Assembly: GCA_020628165.1 (NCBI GenBank) | Contig: JAHDFM010000022.1 | Coordinates: 1-56,713, forward strand | Direction: 5' to 3' | DNA length: 56,713 bases | Source: Bdellovibrionales bacterium | GTDB lineage: Bacteria > Bdellovibrionota > Bdellovibrionia > Bdellovibrionales > UBA1609 | Shown here: positions 26,162-35,268 of the stretch, piece after piece | How the letters are laid out: every line of letters starts with the position of its first letter | Numbering within the stretch: the stretch's first letter is position 1 | Program-made: the position numbers and the translations under genes | The notes under the pieces: model-generated | Database searches by the model: none | Told to the model about the DNA's origin: nothing | Seen by the model: only the letters and a program-made list of their open reading frames with translations

Positions 26162-27490
26162 TTAGCTGTGGAGCACATTCAATGGTCCACAGTTCAGATT
26201 GTCTCCAATGCCATTAATTCTTACTCCAGCAAAATGAGCCATTGATGTTAGTGGCTTGTCATTGTCAGTTTTTACTTTTAAAACACGCCCCGTCTTTAAC
26301 TGCCCTTGAGCATTCCCAATTAAGATCACTGGAATTCTATCCGGCGAATGATGTCGACCAAAATGTGATGTCGCATAGATCAACACTTTATTGAGAAGAG
26401 ACCCTCCAGGTTCGTTCTTTAACTTCTCAGCGAACTGAGCAATCTGAGTCCATTTCCATTGAGAAATTTTGATGAAGTTGCTTCGTTGTGAACTTGCTTG
26501 GTGAAAGACTGCACTGTGTACATCATCATCAAGTTTTGTCAAATTGAGCCATGGCATATCCCACTGAATGCTAGAATAGCCATGCATCATTCCTGCAACT
26601 CCAACTTTTTCAGTTTTAAAAGCAGCGTATAGTACATCAAAATGAGCTTTTGAGTTCAAAGGAATATTAGGCGAATTCAAATTCGAAGGTTGCTTGCAGT
26701 CAAAAGTGCTTTGTGCCTGTCCTTGCAAAATGAGCTCTTGCTCTCTTAAATCGGCAGCGACAGACCTTTCAGCTTCACGAATAGCATTTTCATGGGAATC
26801 TAATTTGATTTTTTCTACACCAACGAGTTCCCTCTTAAGCCTTGCAATATCGCCGATTAAAAAATCCATCACTGATTTGTTTGCTTTTAAACGATTGATT
26901 CTTTCATTCAAAGCGGCATTGGTTTGTAATTTGGGCGGCTGACAGTTTTTAAATAAGCGGTCCCAAGCATCTATAGGTCGAAGAATGGCTCTTTTAAACA
27001 CTCTATTACCTGTTGCAAATGGATTAGCACGCATTAAATATCTACTAGTTCTATTACCATTGACTCTGACTTCAAGTGATGGCGTTTTTAAATTGTTCGC
27101 AATGACTTGATCAATAGATATTCCACCCGGAAGACCATCATTCTCGTCGCCGTTATGATGAATTGCTTTGGCTGTTAGAACTTTTCCAACTGTGTCGACA
27201 TGCCAATTTCCTTTAGCATTAGGACCACGCCTATTGATGTTTACCCCATCTAAAACAACCATATCTGATTTTAAGTTTGAAAAACCTTGAAGCACAGGTG
27301 GTAAATTAAAGTTGGCACTATTTGAAGCTTGTGGAAAAAAGTCTTCCGCCCTTGGGTAAGGTGAGCCTCCGTCTACAAAGAAAAAAGGAATCACCTTTTT
27401 ATTTTGAGCGGCTAAGTTCCGCAACTCAAATGTAGCTGAAAATAAAAGAGATGCCTGTAAAGAATTAAAAATAAACTTTCTACGTTTCAA
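26162..27490 (-). CDS. DUF1552 family exported protein
   Basis: About 442 residues. A twin-arginine-like leader (KRRKFIFNSLQASLLFSA) is followed by motifs I associate with DUF1552: FPHQ/FPQA-like start region, VLDGVNINRRGPNAKGNWH, GGISIDQVIA, and a C-terminal VLIYATSHFGRHHSPDRIPVIL-type segment. The frame can begin at GTG 27496, overlapping the previous stop by 4 bases, but TTG 27490 has better spacing from GAGGGA. DUF1552 proteins are usually encoded beside DUF1592/1588/1585 proteins in planctomycetes, verrucomicrobia and delta-type bacteria. Function is unknown; periplasmic, possibly folded before export. Confidence 0.8.
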   Translation of the reverse strand: MKRRKFIFNSLQASLLFSATFELRNLAAQNKKVIPFFFVDGGSPYPRAEDFFPQASNSANFNLPPVLQGFSNLKSDMVVLDGVNINRRGPNAKGNWHVDTVGKVLTAKAIHHNGDENDGLPGGISIDQVIANNLKTPSLEVRVNGNRTSRYLMRANPFATGNRVFKRAILRPIDAWDRLFKNCQPPKLQTNAALNERINRLKANKSVMDFLIGDIARLKRELVGVEKIKLDSHENAIREAERSVAADLREQELILQGQAQSTFDCKQPSNLNSPNIPLNSKAHFDVLYAAFKTEKVGVAGMMHGYSSIQWDMPWLNLTKLDDDVHSAVFHQASSQRSNFIKISQWKWTQIAQFAEKLKNEPGGSLLNKVLIYATSHFGRHHSPDRIPVILIGNAQGQLKTGRVLKVKTDNDKPLTSMAHFAGVRINGIGDNLNCGPLNVLHS

Positions 27491-27492
27491 GT

Positions 27493-29187
27493 TCACTCCC
27501 TCGTATAGACCTTTGGATGTGTTAAAGCATCGATAATCAGACCTATAATATTACCACCTGTTTTTTTATGACTGTCATAAACCAACCACGAATAATAATC
27601 TCTTTTAGAATTGTTCGCATTTCCTAATAAAAATGCAGCCATTTTTTCTGAAAAACAGTATTTATAATTTTCACTATCGGCTAACACAGGAATGAACTCT
27701 AAAATATTATTAAATGTTTTACTTTCGCCACTGATACTGGCTGTAGCTCGTGAATTGATATTTTGATTTTTTTGCTGCAACTGATATTCGCCAAGAGCAT
27801 TAAAATTAGAGAACATATACCCAAACGGCATGAACTGTTCGTGACAGGATTTGCAATCTTGTCCCTGATTCATCACAGCTTCATACTGAGCTCTGACTGT
27901 GTAGTTGTCGTAATTGGGGTGCTCTTGCAACACCTTTTCTTCAGCGTCTGTTAAACTGAGACCTGATGGAATGCCAATATTATCACATAAAAATTGATTT
28001 TTGATAAGTATGCCACGATTAACTGGTTTATCCTTGTCAGCACTCACTCTTGATGAATGACTCGACATCACACTGGCTAATGTCAAAACGCCTTTTCTCT
28101 CCACATTGTTATCTTTGGCATACAATGTTGATAAGCTCCCTGTTGAAGGGCGAGCTGAAACTTTGAGTAAGTCACCGGTCGAACCATTGTTGTTGTAAAC
28201 TATGTTATTTATGAATTGATCAAATTCTGTGTTCAAAGCATTAGCGATGCTAGCATCTTGCCATTTGCTATAGTTTTCTGGATTCTTCTTAAGCTCTGTT
28301 AATTCATCCAGCCTCAACCAATCTCTGAAAAAAGAATTCATCCAAGCCTTCGATTTTTCTGTGCGAACAATGCGGGCCAAGTGTTGCTTGAGCTTAGTCT
28401 CAGTGAGAGAATTGCTCATTATATCGTTCATCAACTGCTCGTCGGGCATATCACCAGTCAAAGTGTAGGACACAAAGTTAGCTTTTTCTGCTTGTGTGAG
28501 CTGATATGTGCCTGATTGCAACTCGCCCACTTCAAACTTATACAACATATCAGCCGACAACATTGCTGTTCTTAAAGTTAACTTTAGACTTTCATTGCTA
28601 TTGCTTAAACTAGTCTGAATCAGTTTGTACTGATTAATAAATTGATTCTGTCGGGATGTACTTACACTTTTGCGAAAGGCCTTCACGATGAAACCCTTGA
28701 TGATTTCTGAGGCACAACCTTCATTTACAGTATTAGAAAAACAACTAAAATCACTTTTAATCTTACTACTGAAGTAGTGATCCAATGAATTCTCAATCAC
28801 TGATGCGTAAGAGCTAAATATATTAGAATCTAACTCTAACTGATCACCGTTCACAAAACCATTACTATTATCTGCAAAGGTAGGTACAGTTGAACTTTTG
28901 TAGCCAGTTAAACTTTCAACAGTATTAACTAGTTCATGACCATTTAAAAGCCTTAGTTTTCTTGGTAGATTTTTAGGTTCGTTTCTCACTTTTTTAAAGC
29001 TAAGAGAGTTCGAAGACGATGACCCAGAGTTATTTATATTTGGTGTTTGAGCGTTAGGATTGCTACTCGTTGAATCTAGGTCTAAATTGCCAGTAGGGGT
29101 TTCTTCAAAATTAGCGACAAAAGGACTGCAATTTTGAAAAAAGAATATGAGCAAAGACAAAGTCAATAATTTAAAAAATAACTTCAC
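27493..29187 (-). CDS. DUF1592/DUF1588/DUF1585-type lipoprotein with a CxxCH motif
   Basis: About 564 residues. GTG 29187 is chosen, with GGGGGA just upstream. The leader ends LLIFFFQNC, an unusual lipobox with Asn before Cys. After a Ser/Asn-rich linker come a DUF1587-like PRKLRLLNGHELVNTVESLTG region, a long helical DUF1592-like part (KAWMNSFFRDWLRLDELTELKK), and DUF1588/1585-like VNRGILIKNQFLCDNIG and CKSCHEQFMPFGYMFSNFN, the latter with a heme-c-type CxxCH. The whole family is functionally uncharacterised. It overlaps the DUF1552 gene, so the pair is cotranslated and probably works together outside the inner membrane. Confidence 0.8.
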   Translation of the reverse strand: MKLFFKLLTLSLLIFFFQNCSPFVANFEETPTGNLDLDSTSSNPNAQTPNINNSGSSSSNSLSFKKVRNEPKNLPRKLRLLNGHELVNTVESLTGYKSSTVPTFADNSNGFVNGDQLELDSNIFSSYASVIENSLDHYFSSKIKSDFSCFSNTVNEGCASEIIKGFIVKAFRKSVSTSRQNQFINQYKLIQTSLSNSNESLKLTLRTAMLSADMLYKFEVGELQSGTYQLTQAEKANFVSYTLTGDMPDEQLMNDIMSNSLTETKLKQHLARIVRTEKSKAWMNSFFRDWLRLDELTELKKNPENYSKWQDASIANALNTEFDQFINNIVYNNNGSTGDLLKVSARPSTGSLSTLYAKDNNVERKGVLTLASVMSSHSSRVSADKDKPVNRGILIKNQFLCDNIGIPSGLSLTDAEEKVLQEHPNYDNYTVRAQYEAVMNQGQDCKSCHEQFMPFGYMFSNFNALGEYQLQQKNQNINSRATASISGESKTFNNILEFIPVLADSENYKYCFSEKMAAFLLGNANNSKRDYYSWLVYDSHKKTGGNIIGLIIDALTHPKVYTRE

Positions 29188-29481
29188 AGATCCCCCACTC
29201 ATTTTATGCTGAGCACTGTTTATATTTTAATATATAGACTGACCACAAGCTAAACAATTTTACAATCGTATCATATAGGGACACCAACATATCGACAGTT
29301 TAAAATGGATAGATAAGAAATACACTCTCAGCTTAAAACCCTATTTTTTAAAACATGAAAAACATATTAAAATTAGATTTAGCATTAATAAAAAATAAAA
29401 GTCTCCATTAAGTCATCAGACGTTGGTCTAAATTACACCCAAGCTCCAATACATCTGTTAAAAATAACCGATAAGGAAACA

Positions 29482-30105
29482 ATGAAAAAGTTAAACCTTG
29501 AAATTTTATCGTTTATCTTAACGGCCTTAGCAATTGCACTTGTGGTTACATTGTATTCTTGGGACGGCATGGTTTATTTTATTGAAAAAGGAAATGGTCG
29601 AACTCCAGCTAAGTTTTCAGAAATATCAAGTTTTAAAGACATCAAGAGTAAAAAAGCATTTATCAGTCTTACTGAAGTGATTTCTGAAGACACAATAGTC
29701 ATTAACACCAAGGAGAAAACTAACTTTAAACTCAAAGCTATTTTTAACAATAATAATAAAAATATTTGTAATGAGTTTTCAAAAATAAAAGTTAAGTTTG
29801 TTGCTCTTAACACCAGTGTGAGTGGTGACACCCCAAACATTGTGATTGAAACAAATTGTAAAGTAGATAATCGCAATTATATGGAAGGCATTAAGTTTCC
29901 AAAGAAAATGCTGCAAGAAATTAGTTTATCTGAAAAAGTTCTATTTCATTACGATCAGAAAATCAGTTTAAATAATATCTATGATCAATTGCCGGAACAG
30001 TTTCAAATGAGTGAAGTTATTTTCTATAACCCGAGGGAAGGGGCCAGCTCTGGGAGTCTTAAGATTGATTTACCTGCTAATAATGACTTGAAGATTCGAC
30101 TCTAG
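29482..30105 (+). CDS. Single-pass membrane protein of unknown function
   Basis: A 207-residue protein with an N-terminal signal anchor (residues 7-28, LSFILTALAIALVVTLYSW) and an exported beta-rich domain. The segment ISLTEVISEDTIVINTKEKTNFKL and a Cys pair (near residues 92 and 125) are visible, but no family was recognised. The downstream neighbour is convergent. The 280-base gap before it (29203-29481) is AT-rich and contains divergent promoter-like sequence but no gene. Confidence 0.65.
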   Translation: MKKLNLEILSFILTALAIALVVTLYSWDGMVYFIEKGNGRTPAKFSEISSFKDIKSKKAFISLTEVISEDTIVINTKEKTNFKLKAIFNNNNKNICNEFSKIKVKFVALNTSVSGDTPNIVIETNCKVDNRNYMEGIKFPKKMLQEISLSEKVLFHYDQKISLNNIYDQLPEQFQMSEVIFYNPREGASSGSLKIDLPANNDLKIRL

Positions 30106-30141
30106 TCTCTTCTGTAATATTTGTATTGGAATAATTAATTA

Positions 30142-31365
30142 CTATTGGCTACCCAATTGAATTTCTTGTGCTACAGCAAGTGATGCCAGTTTTGAGACCC
30201 AACCATAGACGTTTTCCATGGGGCATTCGACCACTCTTACTTTTAAGTCGGAGACGCATAGTTTTTTATAAACGGCTCCGGGGCTGTTCAGGCTTTCACG
30301 GGGACCTTTTTTGCTGTGGGCTCTTATAAACCCTCCAATCAATCTATCACCAATCATGTATATGGTTGGTTCAGCGGTTTCATCTTCATTTGTGAACACT
30401 GTTGGAATTCCTTCTTGAATGATTACCTTGTTAATGGAGCCTCCGCCTTTGACCGCCTTCATTTTTTTTCTGTCTTTGTAAGACCAACTCAAGATGTCTT
30501 CTGCGGCATTCACTTGTTTAACACCTAAACCGTATGTTCCTGAGCTGTTTTTTACAAAAATAAAAGGCTCTTCATTGATGTTGCTGTCACTGTATTGTGA
30601 TTTTAGTGAAGTCATAAACTCTTCAGCTTTGGTAGACAGATCTTTTCTACTTTCTTCTGAGTTAATATCGAAATCAGCAAATTCAATGGTGTTCACTTTT
30701 AAAATTTCTGCAGAAACACCTATGACTTTGGCAAACTCTTCTACTAATTGATTATAGTTGTTAAAAAAAGAAATTTTTGATCGATTGTGCCAACCCAAAT
30801 TTAGAGGTGGGTTCATTTCTTGGGAGAAGCCCTCTGTCCAACTGGTAAAAGCTGTTGAAAAGTCATTATTACTTATTAACAATTCCGGGGCTTCATTGTT
30901 GATTAGTAGCTGTTTGTCTTTTTTATAAATGAAATTCACCTCTAATTTTTCACCCAACACAGTTTCCACTTCAATGGCTGATTGTGGTTCTTCGCTAGGG
31001 ATGGCTAACTTAACGTTATTGCCAGTTGACGATAACATTTTTAGTAAAACAGATACATTCTGCCAGTAATAGGCGTTTTTAGTATGTGCTTCACAAACCA
31101 AGGCAATCATGCCAGAGATATTTTGGTGATTTTCTGAAAAGTACTTCTTTACAATTTCATTGGCTGAATCTTGGTCAACCTGACAAATATTATTGAATCC
31201 TGCAGGAAACAGATTGGCATCAACAGGTGCCACCTTAAACTCAGACTCACGAATGTCATAGCTTGATGAAAATGGAAAAAACATACCATCAGATTTATTT
31301 TTAAACCAATTTTGCACATCATTATAATTTTCACAAATTTTTTCATGAAGAAAATCTTTCACCAT
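30142..31365 (-). CDS. gshA: Glutamate-cysteine ligase, ATP-grasp (GshA/PF08886-like) type
   Basis: A 407-residue protein. KVAPVDANLFPAGFNNIC near residue 43 is the mark of the proteobacterial GshA family (first seen in Acidithiobacillus), which differs from the classic E. coli GshA fold. Further marks are FVKNSSGTYGLGV (ATP-grasp nucleotide loop), PTIYMIGDRLIGGFIRAH and NSPGAVYKKLC. It should ligate glutamate and cysteine, the first step of glutathione synthesis. No gshB is in the window. It starts 2 bases after the CysZ-like gene and is the last gene of the ArsA-pair operon, so it probably shares its promoter. Confidence 0.85.
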   Translation of the reverse strand: MVKDFLHEKICENYNDVQNWFKNKSDGMFFPFSSSYDIRESEFKVAPVDANLFPAGFNNICQVDQDSANEIVKKYFSENHQNISGMIALVCEAHTKNAYYWQNVSVLLKMLSSTGNNVKLAIPSEEPQSAIEVETVLGEKLEVNFIYKKDKQLLINNEAPELLISNNDFSTAFTSWTEGFSQEMNPPLNLGWHNRSKISFFNNYNQLVEEFAKVIGVSAEILKVNTIEFADFDINSEESRKDLSTKAEEFMTSLKSQYSDSNINEEPFIFVKNSSGTYGLGVKQVNAAEDILSWSYKDRKKMKAVKGGGSINKVIIQEGIPTVFTNEDETAEPTIYMIGDRLIGGFIRAHSKKGPRESLNSPGAVYKKLCVSDLKVRVVECPMENVYGWVSKLASLAVAQEIQLGSQ

Positions 31366-31367
31366 TT

Positions 31368-32108
31368 TTATAATCCTTTTTCAATTTTTGCCATAACTTC
31401 AGCGGCACCAATGATCGCACAAGGAAGTAACAGGAGAGTTAGGCCTGGGACCATTAAAGTCAGCCCTAACATAATTGCCATTCCTGTGAATACAGAAAAA
31501 TGCTGTCTAAAATAAGTTAAACGCTCTTTTAAGGTCATCAATTTAATTTCCATAGAGTAATCAATGCAGTCGAAAGCCACGATCAAAAAGGCCACAAATG
31601 CACCAATCAAATTCAATAATGGAATGAATGAAAATATAAATATCATTAAACCAACAATAGCGAACAATAAGGCTCTTATTAAAGAAACTCCCAGCTGTTT
31701 CATCGTGATTCGCAACCAATCTTTAAAACCCATAGCCTTAACGCTTTGGCTATTGCAGTGGTCTAAAGTTTTTTCAGCTAAGATGGAATTGAACGGAGCT
31801 GCAATGATCGTTGATAGTAAAAATCCAATATAAAAAGTGAGAACTACAGACAGTAAGCTCGCCAAAAATAATAGAGCTTTATACAATAAGCCGTAAAAAA
31901 AACCCGTAGGGTCACCCAATAGAAAGGAAACTCCCGCACCAATCCAACCCGGCATTTCAGACATTACAAATGTGATGGTCCCAGCAATGAGAGCTAAGTT
32001 AATTAAAAAAGGAAAAATCGCCCACTTCAGCGCTCCTGGAATTTCAAAAAGCAGTTTCATGCCTCTAAAAATAAATGAAAATCCTAACTTTAATTGTTTA
32101 ACCATCAT
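31368..32108 (-). CDS. cysZ: CysZ/EI24-family membrane protein
   Basis: A 246-residue integral membrane protein with five or more hydrophobic segments and the EI24-type opening G-x-x-F-x-x-x-G-x-x-x-L, then LKWAIFPFLINLALI. The central FLLSTIIAAPFNSILAEK is typical of CysZ-like proteins. CysZ carries sulfate into the cytoplasm for cysteine synthesis. Other EI24 proteins have unknown substrates, so the name is tentative, but its place immediately before gshA (2-base gap) and near a SulP gene favours a sulfur role. AGGTGA ribosome site. Confidence 0.72.
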   Translation of the reverse strand: MMVKQLKLGFSFIFRGMKLLFEIPGALKWAIFPFLINLALIAGTITFVMSEMPGWIGAGVSFLLGDPTGFFYGLLYKALLFLASLLSVVLTFYIGFLLSTIIAAPFNSILAEKTLDHCNSQSVKAMGFKDWLRITMKQLGVSLIRALLFAIVGLMIFIFSFIPLLNLIGAFVAFLIVAFDCIDYSMEIKLMTLKERLTYFRQHFSVFTGMAIMLGLTLMVPGLTLLLLPCAIIGAAEVMAKIEKGL

Positions 32109-32122
32109 AACTTCACCTCTAT

Positions 32123-33292
32123 TTAATTCGAAGGCTTCACTTTAAGGTTTTTTTGTTTTTTCATCTCTCTCATGATTTTTTCAAGTCTAGGATCAGGGTT
32201 GACTGTTCTCCCTTCACGCTTCAATGATTTATTTTTTTGCAGATCCGTAAGTTTAGTTCCAAGGTTGTTTTTTGTTAAAAAGTCAGAGTAGTCTTTATCA
32301 AATTTATCAATGCGACTATAAACTTTTCTGATAAGTGTTGGAGGGTTTCTGTCAGGGAGCTTAAGTCTCTTTAATGTTCGCAAGCCTTGCAAGGCATAGA
32401 TTGCCAGACTGTTCGCCTGCTCACGAGTCACCTTTTCACCTCGAGCCTCTCCGTTATCAAAAGCCTTATTCAAATAAACCCATAAAAATTGGTAGACTTC
32501 GATTAAATTTTTAGCTGCTATGGCAGACCATTTTGGACTGTCTAACTCCATAGCTCTTACTAAATACATTTGTGATTTTTCAAATGTTTTTAATATGTTC
32601 TCATGTCTTTTGATACGAAAGCCATTGTACCAATAGCGTCCCATATAAAACAGTGATTGTGCTAAAGCGTCTCTTTGCTGAGGGGCTGTTTGTGCCGGAT
32701 CACGGACCTGGTACAAACCTTGGTCAGCTTCTTGAAAAAACTTATCTGCTACTTTTTGATTACCAAGTCGCCCGTAGGCCCCTGCTAAGCGTGCTGGCAA
32801 TTCTGTTAATACAACGTAATTTTGCAAATATTCTTTTCGATTTTTAGCATCGAGTAAGCTGGTCACAACTTTTTTATCTGCAGCTAAACATTCGTAAGCG
32901 TAGCTTAAGCGGACTAAAGCCATCGTTTGTATTTTCTTATTCTCTTCATTCGTCGCTCTTACAATTTTACGAAAGTTCTTTCCTGCTCTCTTACAATTTT
33001 TAAGACCTTCATAAGCTGCGGCCGCATTGTAATAAAGTGCCATAGTTAGAGGACTTGTTGGGTACTTAGTTATCAAATACTCAAATTGCTTAGCTGCCTT
33101 CTGATAATCTTGATTATCAAGATATCTGACTCCCTTCTCATATGAGGTGGTGAGCTCAGGTGGAGACAAACCATAATCAATATTTTGTTTTTTTGGCTTC
33201 CCGTCTTCATCCAAATCATTAACTTGGTCAAAACTCTGGCATGATGTTAACAATAACAAAATCGTTAAAAATAAAATTCGAACTAATGTCAT
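32123..33292 (-). CDS. TPR lipoprotein
   Basis: A 389-residue lipoprotein. Signal LFLTILLLLTSC with a good lipobox (LTSC, Cys18); then a charged linker and TPR-like repeats (YEKGVRYLDNQDYQKAAKQFEYL, split as helix pairs; YYNAAAAYEGLKNCKRAGKNF; ALVRLSYAYECLA). C-terminal basic tail. The overall look resembles BamD/YbgF-type scaffolds but is longer. Its start overlaps the upstream ArsA-like ATPase gene by 4 bases (ATGA), implying a shared function, perhaps as an envelope acceptor or partner for what the ATPase pair handles. Confidence 0.78.
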   Translation of the reverse strand: MTLVRILFLTILLLLTSCQSFDQVNDLDEDGKPKKQNIDYGLSPPELTTSYEKGVRYLDNQDYQKAAKQFEYLITKYPTSPLTMALYYNAAAAYEGLKNCKRAGKNFRKIVRATNEENKKIQTMALVRLSYAYECLAADKKVVTSLLDAKNRKEYLQNYVVLTELPARLAGAYGRLGNQKVADKFFQEADQGLYQVRDPAQTAPQQRDALAQSLFYMGRYWYNGFRIKRHENILKTFEKSQMYLVRAMELDSPKWSAIAAKNLIEVYQFLWVYLNKAFDNGEARGEKVTREQANSLAIYALQGLRTLKRLKLPDRNPPTLIRKVYSRIDKFDKDYSDFLTKNNLGTKLTDLQKNKSLKREGRTVNPDPRLEKIMREMKKQKNLKVKPSN

Positions 33293-34335
33293 AGAAATTC
33301 CGTCATCTTATTAATATCCTCTAATTCGTTTATATTAGTGAATATTGGCATTTTTATCACTTTATCAGAGACATTAATTTGTTTGCAAAAATTATCTAAG
33401 TTTTTGTTCAATTCTGTATAGTAGGAGTGTTCAGTGTCAAAAAACGGTTTGTTTTGTGGCATGATTTTGTCATGACTGGAAGGGTCTTGGGCAAACCACA
33501 TCGGATGTGATCGATTAAAAACAGTTGCTCGCAAGTCATAATTTTTATCTTGTAGTATTTTTATGATCTCATCGGCCTCTTGCAGCTTAACTTCGTTGGG
33601 TTCTGTAATCAAAAGATAACCTGTGTTTTTTGAACTCAACAAATCATTGATCGTTTTACTATGAGTTTTAATTTCCATAGTTAAGTTTTCCAAGCAGTTA
33701 AAGAAAACTATGAGCTCTTCTACAAAAGATTTGCCCGTAACCATTGATAGGATACTTAGAATCCCTTTGGCTCCAGTCCCTATAAAACGCTTGATCAAAC
33801 TTTTTGAATCCGAGCTAGCACCGATAAAATTGATCAGCTTCGAGTTAAAAAGGTTATACATGTTTTCTGGAGAATTAAAAAAATCAATGAGATTTTGTAT
33901 AGGTGGTGTATCGAGCACAATAATATCATACTTTGGATCATTAACAGCCATAGCCAAGGATTCAATCGAAGTGAAATCTTGTGAGTCTTTTAAATTCGAA
34001 GTGAGCTGATCGAACAACTTATTGGCAAAGAGTTTTTCAATTTGATCTTTTTTTTGAGTGTTGCGCATGACAAACTCTTTAAGAGCTATTTCTGGTTCAA
34101 TGATCTTGCCCCACAATTGGCCAGAACCATTTTGACTATCAATGATGAGCTTTTCGGCGTTAGTGTTTGTCTCTAACCCCAAAACACTTGCTAAACGTCT
34201 CGATGGATCAATGGTCATCACTAAACAGTTTTTTCCTAACTGAGTGGCTTTCAAAGCAAGTGCTACTGATGTTGTTGTTTTGCCGACTCCCCCAGGCCCC
34301 AAAGCTATTAATACTTTTTTGTCAAACAAGCTCAT
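33289..34335 (-). CDS. ArsA/Get3-family ATPase, subunit lacking the signature lysine
   Basis: A 348-residue P-loop ATPase. P-loop ALGPGGVGKTTTSVALAL begins near residue 11, followed by VMTIDPSRRLASVLGL and switch-like IIVLDTPPIQNLIDFF. In ArsA/Get3/MinD-type ATPases the P-loop is G-K-G-G-V-G-K-T; here the first Lys, which reaches across the dimer, is Pro. The TIDPxRRLA and DTPP features match, from memory, one partner of the actinobacterial ATPase pair Rv3679/Rv3680. GTG 34341 is possible but ATG 34335 has GGGTGA before it. It overlaps its partner by 14 bases, so the two are probably a heterodimer. Confidence 0.82.
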   Translation of the reverse strand: MSLFDKKVLIALGPGGVGKTTTSVALALKATQLGKNCLVMTIDPSRRLASVLGLETNTNAEKLIIDSQNGSGQLWGKIIEPEIALKEFVMRNTQKKDQIEKLFANKLFDQLTSNLKDSQDFTSIESLAMAVNDPKYDIIVLDTPPIQNLIDFFNSPENMYNLFNSKLINFIGASSDSKSLIKRFIGTGAKGILSILSMVTGKSFVEELIVFFNCLENLTMEIKTHSKTINDLLSSKNTGYLLITEPNEVKLQEADEIIKILQDKNYDLRATVFNRSHPMWFAQDPSSHDKIMPQNKPFFDTEHSYYTELNKNLDNFCKQINVSDKVIKMPIFTNINELEDINKMTEFL

Positions 34336-35152
34336 TGTCACCCAGCTTTTTGGTCATCGAAGTCACTAAGTCACTCAACTTTAAATCATAAAAATAAGGA
34401 AAACTTTTATAGATATTCATCTTAGAAGCGTAATTGTCTTGATGGCCAATCTGCTCACTATACTCTTGCTCAAATGCTGTTTTTCCATTTTTTCGCAACG
34501 GTTGTTTAATTTTATTCAAAACAATTTGTGGCGAAATGTTAAACTCGTCTTGGAGACTACCTATGAATTCTTTGGTTTCAATCATCGGCAGTTTTTCAGG
34601 CAATGTCACTACGTAGTAGCTCACTTTCTCGGGATCTTTCATGACCTCAAGAATAGTTTTACATTGTTCGTGCATGGCACCTTTTTTTATGGCTGACATC
34701 ATTCCAGCTGGCGAGCGCAACAAAGATAAAAAGTGGCCAGTAGCATAAGAATCGATGATCAAGTAATCATAATCCATTTTTTTACCAATATTTCGGTAAG
34801 GGCTTGTCGCTTTACCAAGGTACACAAGCTCTCTGAGTGAGGGGGCAACCTTAATGAGTTTTTTCATAATGGGGCTTGAAAAAAACTTCTCCACCAGTGT
34901 TTTGACTTTTAGAAAATATGCAATGAACTCAATGAGAACTTCTTCATAATTCCAGGTGACAATTTCTAAGTTGGCCGGTGGAATTATTTTTTTATCCACC
35001 TTGTTTTTTGAAAAAATGTAATTCAGAAAAGGCTTCGGACCAAACTCGACAAGCAAGACTTTGTGCCCTTCACTCGCCTTAGTTAATGCCAATGACGAAG
35101 AAAAGGACGTCTTTCCAACGCCCCCCTTACCTGTTACGAAAACTATTTTCAT
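34322..35152 (-). CDS. ArsA/Get3-family ATPase, subunit with intact signature lysine
   Basis: A 276-residue ATPase starting MKIVFVTGKGGVGKTSFSSS, with both P-loop lysines. Switch II YLIIDSYATGHFLSLLRSP matches the Get3/ArsA form D-T-A-P-T-G-H. The start at ATG 35152 follows GGTGG; two in-frame GTGs lie just upstream. No Cys pair for arsenite and no arsB/arsC nearby, so arsenic export is unlikely. With the next gene it should form an asymmetric ATPase that moves or inserts membrane proteins, or protects a client. First gene of a five-gene operon; divergent from trigger factor. Confidence 0.82.
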   Translation of the reverse strand: MKIVFVTGKGGVGKTSFSSSLALTKASEGHKVLLVEFGPKPFLNYIFSKNKVDKKIIPPANLEIVTWNYEEVLIEFIAYFLKVKTLVEKFFSSPIMKKLIKVAPSLRELVYLGKATSPYRNIGKKMDYDYLIIDSYATGHFLSLLRSPAGMMSAIKKGAMHEQCKTILEVMKDPEKVSYYVVTLPEKLPMIETKEFIGSLQDEFNISPQIVLNKIKQPLRKNGKTAFEQEYSEQIGHQDNYASKMNIYKSFPYFYDLKLSDLVTSMTKKLGDNELV

Positions 35153-35268
35153 ATCCACCACATTATGCGCCGCAATATAGGCTTTGTTATTGCCATAAGG
35201 CAGAGCCTTACCTATATGTCATCAAAAGAATATATGACTTAATAATATTCAATACAAGTGGAGATAAA

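Noticed and set aside
33289-35152. Arsenite export ATPase (ArsA) function
   Set aside because: No arsB, arsC, arsD or arsR nearby and no metal-binding Cys cluster visible; Get3-like pair fits better.
35086-35268. N-terminal extension of trigger factor
   Set aside because: Overlaps the divergent ATPase gene, carries no family sequence, and a strong ribosome site precedes ATG 35269.
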